This document shows, piece by piece, positions 16,753 through 24,809 of a stretch of DNA of 55,564 nt; position 1 is the stretch's first letter; each line of letters starts with the position of its first letter. The position numbers were made by a program, and so were the translations under genes. The stretch comes from Bacteroides sp. (GTDB taxonomy: Bacteria > Bacteroidota > Bacteroidia > Bacteroidales > Bacteroidaceae): the NCBI GenBank assembly GCA_022648295.1, contig JALCME010000027.1, positions 1 to 55,564 of the forward strand, read 5' to 3'. The notes below the pieces were generated by a model. It was not told the DNA's origin and ran no database searches. It was given only the letters and a program-made list of their open reading frames with translations.

Positions 16753-19700
16753 ATGAAAGGAAACATATTTATAAAACGGCCTGTTATGGCAATGTCCATT
16801 TCAGTGCTGATTCTAATAGTCGGATTTATTGCGCTGTTTACTTTGCCGGTGGAGCAGTATCCTGATATTGCTCCTCCTACGGTATATGTGACTGCAAGTT
16901 ATACAGGAGCTGATGCCGAGGCGGTGATGAATAGTGTTATTATGCCATTGGAGGAAAGCATAAACGGAGTGGAGAATATGATGTATATTACCTCTACTGC
17001 TACAAATGCGGGATCGGCTACGATACAAGTTTATTTTAAACAGGGGACAGATCCGGATATGGCAGCGGTGAATGTGCAGAACCGTGTGTCGAAGGCACAG
17101 GGGTTGCTCCCTGCTGAAGTGACAAGAATAGGTGTGACTACGCAAAAGCGGCAAACCAGTTTCTTGCAGATTAATTCGTTGGTAAGTACCGATGGAACGT
17201 ATGACGAAACATTCCTTGCCAACTACTTGGACATTAATATCATACCTGCCGTAAAACGTGTGGAAGGTGTGGGTGATGTGCTGGAACTGGGTGATACCTA
17301 TAGTATGCGGGTCTGGCTGAAGCCGGAACGGATGGCGCAATACGGTTTGGTACCTTCCGATGTAACTGCTGTGTTGGGCGAGCAGAATATTGAAGCGCCC
17401 ACCGGAGCATTAGGGGCTAATTCGAAGAATGTATTCCAGTTTACCCTGAAATACCGTGGTCGTTTAAAGAGTACGGAAGAATTTAAAAACACAGTTATCC
17501 GTGCACAAGCTGATGGTTCGGTACTACGATTGAAAGATGTGGCTGATGTGGAGTTAGGTGCATTATTCTATAGCTTCCATGCGGAAACAGATGGTCATCC
17601 GGGTGTGACGTTTATGACTTTCCAGGTGGCTGGAGCAAATGCTACTTCGGTAAATAAAGATATTTCCGCATTGTTGGATGGAATGAAGAAAGACTTGCCT
17701 AAAGGAACTGAGTTCATTACTTTAATGAGTTCAAACGATTTTCTTTTTGCTTCCATTCATAATGTGGTTGAGACCTTGATTATTGCTATCATATTGGTGA
17801 TTTTGGTGGTATATTTCTTCTTGCAGGATTTCAAGAGTACACTTATTCCTTCTCTTTCCATTATTGTTTCGCTGGTGGGGACTTTTGCCTGTCTGACGGC
17901 AGCTGGGTTCAGTATCAATATTCTGACCATGTTTGCCTTGGTGTTGGCTATTGGAACGGTGGTGGATGATGCCATTGTGGTGGTGGAAGCCGTGCAATCC
18001 AAGTTTGATGCCGGTTACAAATCGTCTTATCATGCGACAAAGGATGCTATGGGAGATGTGACTATGGCCATCGTTTCCTGTACCTGTGTGTTTATGGCGG
18101 TGTTCATTCCCGTAACGTTTATGGGTGGTACTTCCGGTATCTTCTATACACAGTTTGGTATAACCATGGCTACTTCCGTAGGTATTTCCATGGTTTCGGC
18201 CTTAACGCTTTGTCCTGCTTTGTGCGCCATAATGATGCGTCCTTCAGATGGGACTAAAAGCGCCAAGAGCATTAACGGACGGGTACGTGCAGCTTATAAT
18301 GCTTCATATAATGCCTTACTGGGTAAGTATAAAAAAGGAATAATGTTTACCATTCACCATCGCTGGATGGTATGGACTTCATTGGGCGTTGCTCTGGTAT
18401 TGCTGGCCTGGATGATGGCTACTACCAGAACGGGGCTTGTCCCACAGGAAGATCAGGGTGTGATGATGGTCAATATCAGTACTTCGCCTGGTAGTACGTT
18501 GGAAGAAACCGGAAAGGTGATGCAGAAGGTGGAAGCTGTATTGAAGGATGTTCCCGAAATACAGCACTATGCAAAAGTTACAGGTTATGGTCTGCTTTCC
18601 GGGCAAGGTACTTCTTACGGTACAATGATTGTCCGTTTAAAGGATTGGAGTGAACGAAAAGGGAAGGAACATTCTGCAGATGCTGTGATGGCACGCCTCA
18701 ATGCTCGCTTCTATGGCATAAAGGAGGCACAAATATTCTGTTTCCAGCCGGGTATGATTCCGGGTTATGGTATGGGAAATTCCATTGAATTGAACTTACA
18801 AGATAAGACGGGTGGCGATATGCAAACATTTTACCAGTCTGTAATGCGATTCCTTGGTGCATTGAATCAGCGACCCGAAGTAGCTATGGCTTATACCTCT
18901 TATGCTATGAACTTTCCGCAAATTTCTGTTGATGTTGATGCTGCCAAATGCAAACGGGCAGGAATTTCACCGGCTACCGTGCTTGATGTACTAGGTAGTT
19001 ATTGTGGTGGTTCTTATATTTCCAATTATAATAAGTTCGGTAAGGTGTATCGTGTTATGATGCAAGCATCTCCTGAGTTTCGTCTGGATGAACATGCTTT
19101 GGACAATATGTTTGTGCGTAATGGGACGGAAATGGCTCCTATCAGCCAGTTTGTCACATTGAAGAAAGTACTCGGTCCGGAAGTTGCCAATCGGTTCAAT
19201 CTATATAGTTCCATTGCTGCTAATGTAAACCCGGCTAATGGTTATTCCAGTGGTGAGGTACAGAAAGCTATTAAGGAAGTGGTTGCTCAAACTTTGCCTT
19301 CGGGATATAGTTACGAATATGGTGGTATGGCGCGTGAAGAAGCTAACAGTGGAGGTGGACAAACAATCTTTATTTATGGTATTTGCATTGTACTTATTTT
19401 CTTGATTCTTTCTTGCCTTTATGAGAGTTTTCTGGTACCATTTGCCGTCATTTTCTCTGTACCGTTTGGATTAATGGGGTCATTCCTTTTTGCCAGACTA
19501 TTTGGATTGGAGAATAATATCTATCTGCAAACGGGTGTGATTATGTTGATTGGTTTGTTATCAAAAACGGCTATCCTGATTACAGAGTATGCCATAGAGC
19601 GTCGCCGTATGGGTATGAGTATCATAGAGTCCGCTTATTCTGCAGCTCAGGCCCGTTTCCGTCCTATCTTGATGACAGTGCTTACGATGATTTTCGGTAT

Positions 19701-19929
19701 GCTTCCGTTGATGTTTTCCACTGGTGCGGGCGCCAATGGCAACGGTTCATTGAGTACTGGCGTTATTGGTGGTATGGCTGTCGGAACATTGGCTTTGCTC
19801 TTTGTCGTCCCGGTCTTCTATATCATTTTCGAATACTTGCAGGAGAAAATTCGTAAGCCGATGCAAGAAGAGGCTGATGTGCAGGTACTTTTAGAAAAGG
19901 AGAGAAGTGAGGTTGAAAAGGAGAAATAG
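16753..19929 (+). CDS. RND family multidrug efflux pump, inner-membrane permease (AcrB type)
   Basis: The 1058-residue pump is of the hydrophobe/amphiphile efflux (HAE1) type, driven by proton influx. It has the two-fold RND layout: TM1 at 10-28, a large periplasmic loop, TM2-6, then the repeat with TM7 near 540 and TM8-12 at about 865-1030. Family signatures are FIKRPVMAMSI at the start, LPVEQYPDIAPP, the TM4 proton-relay pair in GTVVDDAIVVVEAV, and VFIPVTFMGG. The C-terminus is a charged tail. It is followed by a 39-residue membrane protein gene and a TolC-like gene, forming a complete tripartite efflux operon. Confidence 0.95.
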   Translation: MKGNIFIKRPVMAMSISVLILIVGFIALFTLPVEQYPDIAPPTVYVTASYTGADAEAVMNSVIMPLEESINGVENMMYITSTATNAGSATIQVYFKQGTDPDMAAVNVQNRVSKAQGLLPAEVTRIGVTTQKRQTSFLQINSLVSTDGTYDETFLANYLDINIIPAVKRVEGVGDVLELGDTYSMRVWLKPERMAQYGLVPSDVTAVLGEQNIEAPTGALGANSKNVFQFTLKYRGRLKSTEEFKNTVIRAQADGSVLRLKDVADVELGALFYSFHAETDGHPGVTFMTFQVAGANATSVNKDISALLDGMKKDLPKGTEFITLMSSNDFLFASIHNVVETLIIAIILVILVVYFFLQDFKSTLIPSLSIIVSLVGTFACLTAAGFSINILTMFALVLAIGTVVDDAIVVVEAVQSKFDAGYKSSYHATKDAMGDVTMAIVSCTCVFMAVFIPVTFMGGTSGIFYTQFGITMATSVGISMVSALTLCPALCAIMMRPSDGTKSAKSINGRVRAAYNASYNALLGKYKKGIMFTIHHRWMVWTSLGVALVLLAWMMATTRTGLVPQEDQGVMMVNISTSPGSTLEETGKVMQKVEAVLKDVPEIQHYAKVTGYGLLSGQGTSYGTMIVRLKDWSERKGKEHSADAVMARLNARFYGIKEAQIFCFQPGMIPGYGMGNSIELNLQDKTGGDMQTFYQSVMRFLGALNQRPEVAMAYTSYAMNFPQISVDVDAAKCKRAGISPATVLDVLGSYCGGSYISNYNKFGKVYRVMMQASPEFRLDEHALDNMFVRNGTEMAPISQFVTLKKVLGPEVANRFNLYSSIAANVNPANGYSSGEVQKAIKEVVAQTLPSGYSYEYGGMAREEANSGGGQTIFIYGICIVLIFLILSCLYESFLVPFAVIFSVPFGLMGSFLFARLFGLENNIYLQTGVIMLIGLLSKTAILITEYAIERRRMGMSIIESAYSAAQARFRPILMTVLTMIFGMLPLMFSTGAGANGNGSLSTGVIGGMAVGTLALLFVVPVFYIIFEYLQEKIRKPMQEEADVQVLLEKERSEVEKEK

Positions 19930-19971
19930 GAAGTATTCAACTTAGTGATAAACTTTTATAATAATATAGTA

Positions 19972-20091
19972 ATGTCTCAAAATCTTATATTTGTACTGGA
20001 GCATGCGGTGGCTTTTTGCATCGCTTGGTTTCTGGTGCATATTGAGGATAACATCGATTCTAAGAAACATATAAAAGAAACTGAAGAATGA
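19972..20091 (+). CDS. 39-residue single-pass membrane protein in the RND efflux operon
   Basis: An ATG at 19972 opens a 39-codon frame ending in TGA at 20089-20091. The product has one hydrophobic helix (LIFVLEHAVAFCIAWFLVHI, residues 5-24) followed by a charged, mostly cytoplasm-like tail (EDNIDSKKHIKETEE). It fills the otherwise unexplained 158-base space between pump and channel genes, and its stop overlaps the start of the TolC-like gene as ATGA (20088-20091), a classical coupling signal. AcrZ of E. coli is a small helix that binds AcrB; a similar role is possible but the sequences are not visibly related. No strong ribosome-binding site is present, which is normal in this group. Confidence 0.65.
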   Translation: MSQNLIFVLEHAVAFCIAWFLVHIEDNIDSKKHIKETEE

Positions 20092-21455
20092 AAAAACAGA
20101 TTGTTACATTAGCTGTCGCCAGCTTATTATTCAGCAGTTGCGGCATCTATACCAAATATAAGCCTGCTGCTTCCGTTCCCGATAATCTTTATGGGGAAGG
20201 GGTGCAAGCTTCGGAAGATACGGTCAGTCTGGGCTTTATGGATTGGCACGAGCTTTTTACTGATCCGTATTTGCAACAGCTCGTTGAGCAGGGGTTGCAG
20301 ACGAACACAGATTATCAATCCGCCCAACTTCGTGTGAAAGAAGCACAGGCGACATTGTTGTCTGCAAAACTGGCTTTCCTGCCTGGCTTTGCCCTCGCAC
20401 CACAGGGTACCGTTAGCAGCTTTGACAGTCAGAAAGCTATACAAACCTATTCGTTGCCTGTCACTGCCAGTTGGGAACTGGATGTCTTTGGGCGTATGCG
20501 CAATGCCAAAAAACAGGCTAAAGCTCTTTATGCGCAGAGTCAGGACTATCGTCAGGCGGTACGTACTCAACTGATTGCTGGAATTGCCAATACTTACTAT
20601 ACCTTGTTGATGTTGGATGAGCAACTTGCCATTTCTGAGCAGACGGAAGAGGCTTGGAAGGAAATGGTTGCTTCCACACGTGCCTTGATGAATGCTGGTA
20701 TGGCCAATGAGTCTGCTGTATCGCAAATGGAAGGTACTTATTATCAGGTACAGGGGTCCGTACTCGATTTGAAGGAACAAATCAATAAGGCGGAGAACAG
20801 TCTGGCCCTTTTATTAGGTGAGACGCCTCGGCATTATGAACGTGGCAAATTGGAAGGACAGCAATTTGCTGCTGATTTTTCTATTGGCGTCCCGGTGCAA
20901 ATGCTTTCCAGTCGTTCGGATGTACGTAGTGCAGAGCGTTCGTTGGAAGCGGCTTTTTATGGAACTAATCAGGCGCGTTCCGCTTTCTATCCCTCCATTA
21001 CGTTGAGTGGCAGTGCAGGATGGACCAATTCAGCAGGATCAATGATTGTCAATCCCGGTAAGTTTCTGGCATCTGCTGTGGGCTCGTTGACGCAGCCACT
21101 TTTTGCGCGTGGACAGGTTATTGCACAGTATCGTATAGCCCGTGCCCGGCAAGAGGAAGCTTCGCTTACTTTTCAACAAACTTTGTTGAATGCCGGTAGT
21201 GAGGTGAACGATGCGCTCACTGCTTGCCAGACCAGTAAAGCAAAGACTGTTTTGCTGGATAAGCAAGTGGCTTCTCTGCAAACAGCTTTACGTAGTACTT
21301 CTTTATTGATGGAACATGGTAATACCACTTATTTGGAAGTGCTTACCGCCCGTCAGACATTGCTAAGTGCACAGCTCTCACAGACAGCAAATCGTTTCAC
21401 TGCAATACAGAGTATTATTAATCTTTACCAAGCCCTGGGAGGAGGAAGGAAATGA
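20088..21455 (+). CDS. TolC-like outer-membrane efflux lipoprotein (NodT/OprM type)
   Basis: The 455-residue protein forms the outer-membrane exit duct of the tripartite pump. It starts with a lipoprotein signal (ASLLFSSC, Cys at 18) and has the internal duplication of the outer-membrane factor family: two long helical coiled segments (about 80-240 and 290-445) with the typical SWELDVFGRMRNAKKQAKAL strand-turn region near 125 and the parallel PLFARGQVIAQY region near 340. Its start overlaps the small membrane protein gene by four bases. A large terminator follows at 21528. Confidence 0.93.
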   Translation: MKKQIVTLAVASLLFSSCGIYTKYKPAASVPDNLYGEGVQASEDTVSLGFMDWHELFTDPYLQQLVEQGLQTNTDYQSAQLRVKEAQATLLSAKLAFLPGFALAPQGTVSSFDSQKAIQTYSLPVTASWELDVFGRMRNAKKQAKALYAQSQDYRQAVRTQLIAGIANTYYTLLMLDEQLAISEQTEEAWKEMVASTRALMNAGMANESAVSQMEGTYYQVQGSVLDLKEQINKAENSLALLLGETPRHYERGKLEGQQFAADFSIGVPVQMLSSRSDVRSAERSLEAAFYGTNQARSAFYPSITLSGSAGWTNSAGSMIVNPGKFLASAVGSLTQPLFARGQVIAQYRIARARQEEASLTFQQTLLNAGSEVNDALTACQTSKAKTVLLDKQVASLQTALRSTSLLMEHGNTTYLEVLTARQTLLSAQLSQTANRFTAIQSIINLYQALGGGRK

Positions 21456-21527
21456 TATTAATTTCCAAACAATTCTTTAAGGGGATGAAGACACACTAAA
21501 AGTTTCTTTCTTCTTTACTTTCATTTA

Positions 21528-21599
21528 GGCGTGAATTACGCGGGTTGTATGGATTATGATTGTTTATATCTGTACTTTTCGCATAATCCACGCCTTTTT
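21528..21599 (+). terminator. terminator of the efflux operon, with alternative pairings
   Basis: The arms at 21528-21542 (GGCGTGAATTACGCG) and 21580-21594 (CGCATAATCCACGCC) pair with two mismatches and are followed by TTTTT. GGATTATG at 21551-21558 can instead pair perfectly with CATAATCC at 21582-21589. It lies between the converging ends of the TolC-like gene and the gene at 21610. Confidence 0.55.
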
Positions 21600-21609
21600 A
21601 TAGTCATTA

Positions 21610-22062
21610 TTAAATTTTCCAAAAGATGCCACTATAACCACACATTATGTAAAATGGACGATGTGAATTATCCCAAATATAAATAATAGCTACATATGGA
21701 TATTCAAAATTCTTTTCTTTGTATGTTTTTGTACTGCATGGCAGTAGCACTTTATAAAAAGTACTGCCATCTTTAGTTCCAAAGAACTTATCGTAAGAGG
21801 GTAGTGCTTTATTTTCTTTTACTGTTATATGCAGTATATATTTCGTTATTGTTGGTGTTTGGCTTTCATCTATGTATTTACAGAGATTTGGCCCTTCCTT
21901 GTTTAATGTGCTTTTGGCTGTGGAAATTAGCTCTTTGCATTCTTGTTCCGTTAGATTTGGCTCTTTAATCTGTGTGACAGTTTGAGCGCTTACCATACAG
22001 TTTATTGCAAATAGAAATGTAACTGGTAAGATTTTTAGAATATCTTTTGGGGCTTTTATCAT
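21610..22062 (-). CDS. secreted protein of unknown function
   Basis: The 150-residue product has a signal peptide (about 1-26, ending MVSAQ). The mature part includes an acidic/Cys stretch (EQECKELISTAKSTL, LCKYID) and a strand-rich C-terminal half (YVAIIYIWDNSHRPFYIMCG). I do not recognise a family. The gene is flanked by AT-rich DNA on its upstream side and converges on the efflux operon. Base composition is more AT-rich than in the neighbouring genes, which may mean recent acquisition. Confidence 0.6.
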   Translation of the reverse strand: MIKAPKDILKILPVTFLFAINCMVSAQTVTQIKEPNLTEQECKELISTAKSTLNKEGPNLCKYIDESQTPTITKYILHITVKENKALPSYDKFFGTKDGSTFYKVLLPCSTKTYKEKNFEYPYVAIIYIWDNSHRPFYIMCGYSGIFWKI

Positions 22063-22387
22063 GTTTCTATTTAAGGTTTATTATATTTTATTGAATTTGG
22101 TGTTTGTAATTGGACATAGCGATTACTTTATGTAGCAAAATATCCAACTATCTTAACTTATAGATTGTCTAAATTTATGGAAAATGAATTAAACGACAAA
22201 GTTTATAAGGAAGAATATGCTATTTTTGATCTATTTTATACGAAATAGTATGTTACCACTTGATCTTTGCAAGAAGGCTAAAACGCTGTAGGTAGAAAGA
22301 TGATTTTTCTTTTTACATAAAGGGAAGAGTGAAGTAAATCAGGGTGAATTTGCCGGGATTATTTATAAACGAAATAGAGACGTAGGG
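22063..22387. other. AT-rich intergenic stretch without recognised genes
   Basis: I see no gene or named element in this stretch, which lies upstream of the gene at 21610-22062. No TAnnTTTG box at a convincing distance was found on the minus strand. Confidence 0.4.
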
Positions 22388-22482
22388 GCTGTTTGTTGCA
22401 TATAGGGCTCCAACGTGCTGGAGCTCTATATGCAACGCGTTGGACATAGAGATCCAGCAGACTGGATATATATGCCCAACGG
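22388..22482. repeat. 22-base-period palindromic array (second of three)
   Basis: Twelve-base near-palindromes alternate with 10-base cores at an exact 22-base period: CCAACGTGCTGG (22410-22421), core AGCTCTATAT, GCAACGCGTTGG (22432-22443), core ACATAGAGAT, CCAGCAGACTGG (22454-22465), core ATATATATGC, CCAACGG. The first core, ATATAGGGCT (22400-22409), is the reverse complement of the second with one mismatch, so 22398-22433 can fold as one hairpin and 22440-22480 as another. The core ACATAGAGAT differs by one base from the reverse complement of the core at 44067-44076. It begins 23 bases beyond the stop of the CoA-transferase gene. Confidence 0.75.
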
Positions 22483-22504
22483 AAGCTTATTATATAAGGG
22501 GATG

Positions 22505-24001
22505 TTATTTATATTGCGCCCAGTCGATATTCTTCATATCGCCGCTTTTTGCCAGTTCGGCATGCATACCTAAGGCGGCACGGACAGCGTGCGGAGTTTG
22601 TGCTTTACCATCGGTTAGCTTCAGGTAATCCCAAAGAATATTCTTGTAATCGGGATGTACACAATTCTCAATGATGGCTTGTGCGCGTTCTTTAGGACTC
22701 TTGCCACGCAGGTCGGCGACACCTTGTTCGGTAACAATGATGTTAACGTCATGTTCGCTATGGTCAACATGTGATACCATGGGAACAATAGCACTGATCT
22801 TACCTTCTTTCGTTATAGACGGGCAGGTAAAGATCGAAATGTAGGCATTGCGCGTGAAGTCTCCCGAACCACCGATGCCGTTCATCATCTTCGTCCCGCC
22901 GATGTGGGTTGAGTTTACATTCCCGTACAGGTCGGTTTCAATAGCAGTGTTGATTGAGATCACCCCTAAGCGGCGGATGACTTCCGGATTGTTTGATATT
23001 TCAGATTGGCGAAGTACCAGTTTGTCACGGAAGAAGTCCATATCATCGTATACGCTCTTTAGGCAATCGTTTGTTACGGTCAGTGAACATGCACTGCCGA
23101 ATTTAACACGTCCGTCGCGAATCAACCCGATAACCGAGTTTTGAATAACTTCGGTATACATTTCGAATGCCGGGATTGTTTTGTCACGTCCCAAAGCTCC
23201 TAATACCGCATTGGCAATATTTCCCACTCCCGATTGTAACGGAAGGAAAGTGGAAGGTATGATGCCACGTTTCATATCGGCAGCCAGAAAGTCGGCTACG
23301 TTTTGACCTATCTTGTCGGTTAACGGATCGGCGGCAGCAAAAGAGCGTGCTTCGTCGGGCCAGTTTGTCTCTACCACCCCTACAATCTTTTTAGGGTCTA
23401 CCTGAATATACGTTTTACCAATGCGGTCACTCGGTTTGTAGATGGGGATCTCCCGTCTGTAAGGTGGATCAAGAGGCTCGTATACATCGTGCAATCCCAT
23501 TGCATTTTTGCTATGGGCGCTGTTTAATTCAACAATAATCTGGTCTGCCAGGCGACAAATGGTCGGTGCAATACCACCGGCGGCGGTTAAATATATCTTT
23601 CCATCGGGAGTTAATTCGCAAGCCTCAATGATAGCGACATTTACTTTGCCCATAAAGCCATAGCGGACTTCTTGCGCCATTTGTGATAAATGGATGTCAT
23701 TGTAAGCAATTTCTCCATGGTTGACTGCCGTGCGGAAATCTTTGTTTGTGGTGTAAGGGGCACGGTAACGGATTGCCTTGGCGCGTGAAAGAATACCATC
23801 GCAGGAGTCTCCTGTTGAAGCACCGGTAAAGATACCGACCTGAAAAGGGTTCCCTTTTGCGTGTTCTTCTTCTGCTATTTTTGCTAATTCCGCCGTAACA
23901 GCCTTTGCCGTTCCGGCGGGGGTAAACCCGCTTAAACCAACGTTGTAGCCATGCTTGATGAGGCTTGCAGCTTCCGCTGCCGAGATGTAATTGAATGCCA
24001 T
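22505..24001 (-). CDS. acetyl-CoA hydrolase/transferase family, probable succinate:acetate CoA-transferase
   Basis: The 498-residue protein belongs to the class I CoA-transferases (Cat1/AarC-like). It has the two CoA-transferase halves, the GxGxxxN-like QSGVGNIANAVLG segment (257-269), and the catalytic glutamate in MYTEVIQ (Glu284), which forms the covalent glutamyl-CoA intermediate. NSTHIGGTKMMNGIGGSGDF and the C-terminal EQGVADLRGKSPKERA are typical of succinate CoA-transferases. In Bacteroides such an enzyme exchanges CoA among succinate, acetate and propionate during fermentation. Direction in vivo is inferred. Confidence 0.88.
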   Translation of the reverse strand: MAFNYISAAEAASLIKHGYNVGLSGFTPAGTAKAVTAELAKIAEEEHAKGNPFQVGIFTGASTGDSCDGILSRAKAIRYRAPYTTNKDFRTAVNHGEIAYNDIHLSQMAQEVRYGFMGKVNVAIIEACELTPDGKIYLTAAGGIAPTICRLADQIIVELNSAHSKNAMGLHDVYEPLDPPYRREIPIYKPSDRIGKTYIQVDPKKIVGVVETNWPDEARSFAAADPLTDKIGQNVADFLAADMKRGIIPSTFLPLQSGVGNIANAVLGALGRDKTIPAFEMYTEVIQNSVIGLIRDGRVKFGSACSLTVTNDCLKSVYDDMDFFRDKLVLRQSEISNNPEVIRRLGVISINTAIETDLYGNVNSTHIGGTKMMNGIGGSGDFTRNAYISIFTCPSITKEGKISAIVPMVSHVDHSEHDVNIIVTEQGVADLRGKSPKERAQAIIENCVHPDYKNILWDYLKLTDGKAQTPHAVRAALGMHAELAKSGDMKNIDWAQYK

Positions 24002-24053
24002 AATTATATTTAGTTATTTTTTCGTGTAAATCCCTTGAGATGTTTGCCGTTCT

Positions 24054-24473
24054 TTAATATTTCCTCTGAAGTATTTCCGACCAGATAACTGCCTTTCGTA
24101 TCTCTTCTATAGAATGGAAATTAAAATCGGGAGTTGCTTCAGGCGCTTGTGAAGCAATTGATTCTGACGAAGATGTATTCTTAGGAGGAGATACGGTCGT
24201 ATTATGGTAGGAGGAAGAAGTTTTATTCTTCTCTTGTTTTGATTTATTTTTAGAAGCAACAGTAGCCTTAGGCTCAAATATGGTGTCTTCAGGAATGTAT
24301 CCTCCGTATTTTTTTTCATAATTGGGTATGAAAACTTTCTGAGCACTGGTTTCTCTCTTTGCCAATATATCGGGCTTTTTTTCGACACTTTTGTCTGCTT
24401 CTTTTTTTAAGTGCTTGACAATCCCGATGACAATTACTCCAGCAATTATTAAAAATTGTACGATTCCATCCAT
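24054..24473 (-). CDS. single-pass membrane protein of unknown function
   Basis: The 139-residue product (from ATG at 24473) has one membrane helix near its start (VQFLIIAGVIVIGIV) and a long polar, Ser/Thr/Lys-rich, probably disordered tail (KKEADKSVEKK; SKNKSKQEKNKTSSS), with a short hydrophobic C-terminal helix (IEEIRKAVIWSEILQ). The in-frame ATG at 24491 is less likely because a -7 box at 24494-24501 places the transcript start at about 24489. No family recognised. It lies 52 bases upstream of the CoA-transferase gene on the same strand. Confidence 0.6.
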   Translation of the reverse strand: MDGIVQFLIIAGVIVIGIVKHLKKEADKSVEKKPDILAKRETSAQKVFIPNYEKKYGGYIPEDTIFEPKATVASKNKSKQEKNKTSSSYHNTTVSPPKNTSSSESIASQAPEATPDFNFHSIEEIRKAVIWSEILQRKY

Positions 24474-24493
24474 AACTTTCTCATTTTTCACGC

Positions 24494-24501
24494 CAAAGGT
24501 A
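24494..24501 (-). promoter_or_regulatory. -7 box for the gene at 24054-24473
   Basis: On the minus strand this reads TACCTTTG, an exact match to TAnnTTTG. A partial -33 match (ATTG, minus strand) is at 24524-24527. The expected transcript start just inside the longer frame supports translation from 24473. Confidence 0.5.
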
Positions 24502-24537
24502 ATTAATAAATCCGAAAAAGGACCAATATTTCTATAT

Positions 24538-24615
24538 GAAAAAAGGGCAGCTTCACAGCTCCCCTAATTTTTTTAACCTAAACCTTAACTATGAAAAAAT
24601 CTAATGTTTCTTTCA
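24538..24615 (-). ncRNA. candidate small RNA A (about 75 nt) with its own terminator
   Basis: On the minus strand, CACATTTG (24621-24628) with CTTG 20 bases before it (24649-24652) makes a slightly degenerate Bacteroidetes promoter. The transcript would run from about 24615 through GATTTTTTCATAGTTAAGGT and a GGTTAA word to a hairpin with arms at 24545-24553 and 24556-24564 and then a run of six U. The body shares these words in the same order with the candidate at 39475-39542. The hairpin could also act as an attenuator for the gene at 24473, but that gene has its own -7 box. Confidence 0.5.
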
Positions 24616-24764
24616 TTATACAAATGTGTAAAATTGTTCTAAATGTGCCAAGTAACTTCCAGAAAAACACTTCCTTGATTAACATTTATTATTATAAGTC
24701 ATTCTGATTCTACTTATAAACGTTATTTTTTGCCGTTTTACTCTTTACATTGTTCCCGAAGCCG

Positions 24765-24772
24765 TATCTTTG
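24765..24772 (+). promoter_or_regulatory. -7 box of miaB
   Basis: TATCTTTG matches TAnnTTTG exactly, 37 bases before the miaB start at 24810. The -33 region is a weak match. Confidence 0.55.
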
Positions 24773-24809
24773 TCCGCTGGATTTTCAGCATAATAAATAA
24801 AAAATACTT

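Noticed and set aside
17731..18033. Minus-strand frames inside the RND pump gene
   Set aside because: They are short, overlapping shadows in a well-conserved coding region and have no recognisable features.
22505..24001. Operon of the CoA-transferase with the ADP-forming synthetase
   Set aside because: They are on opposite strands and separated by miaB and two intergenic regions with their own promoters, so only a metabolic link is left.
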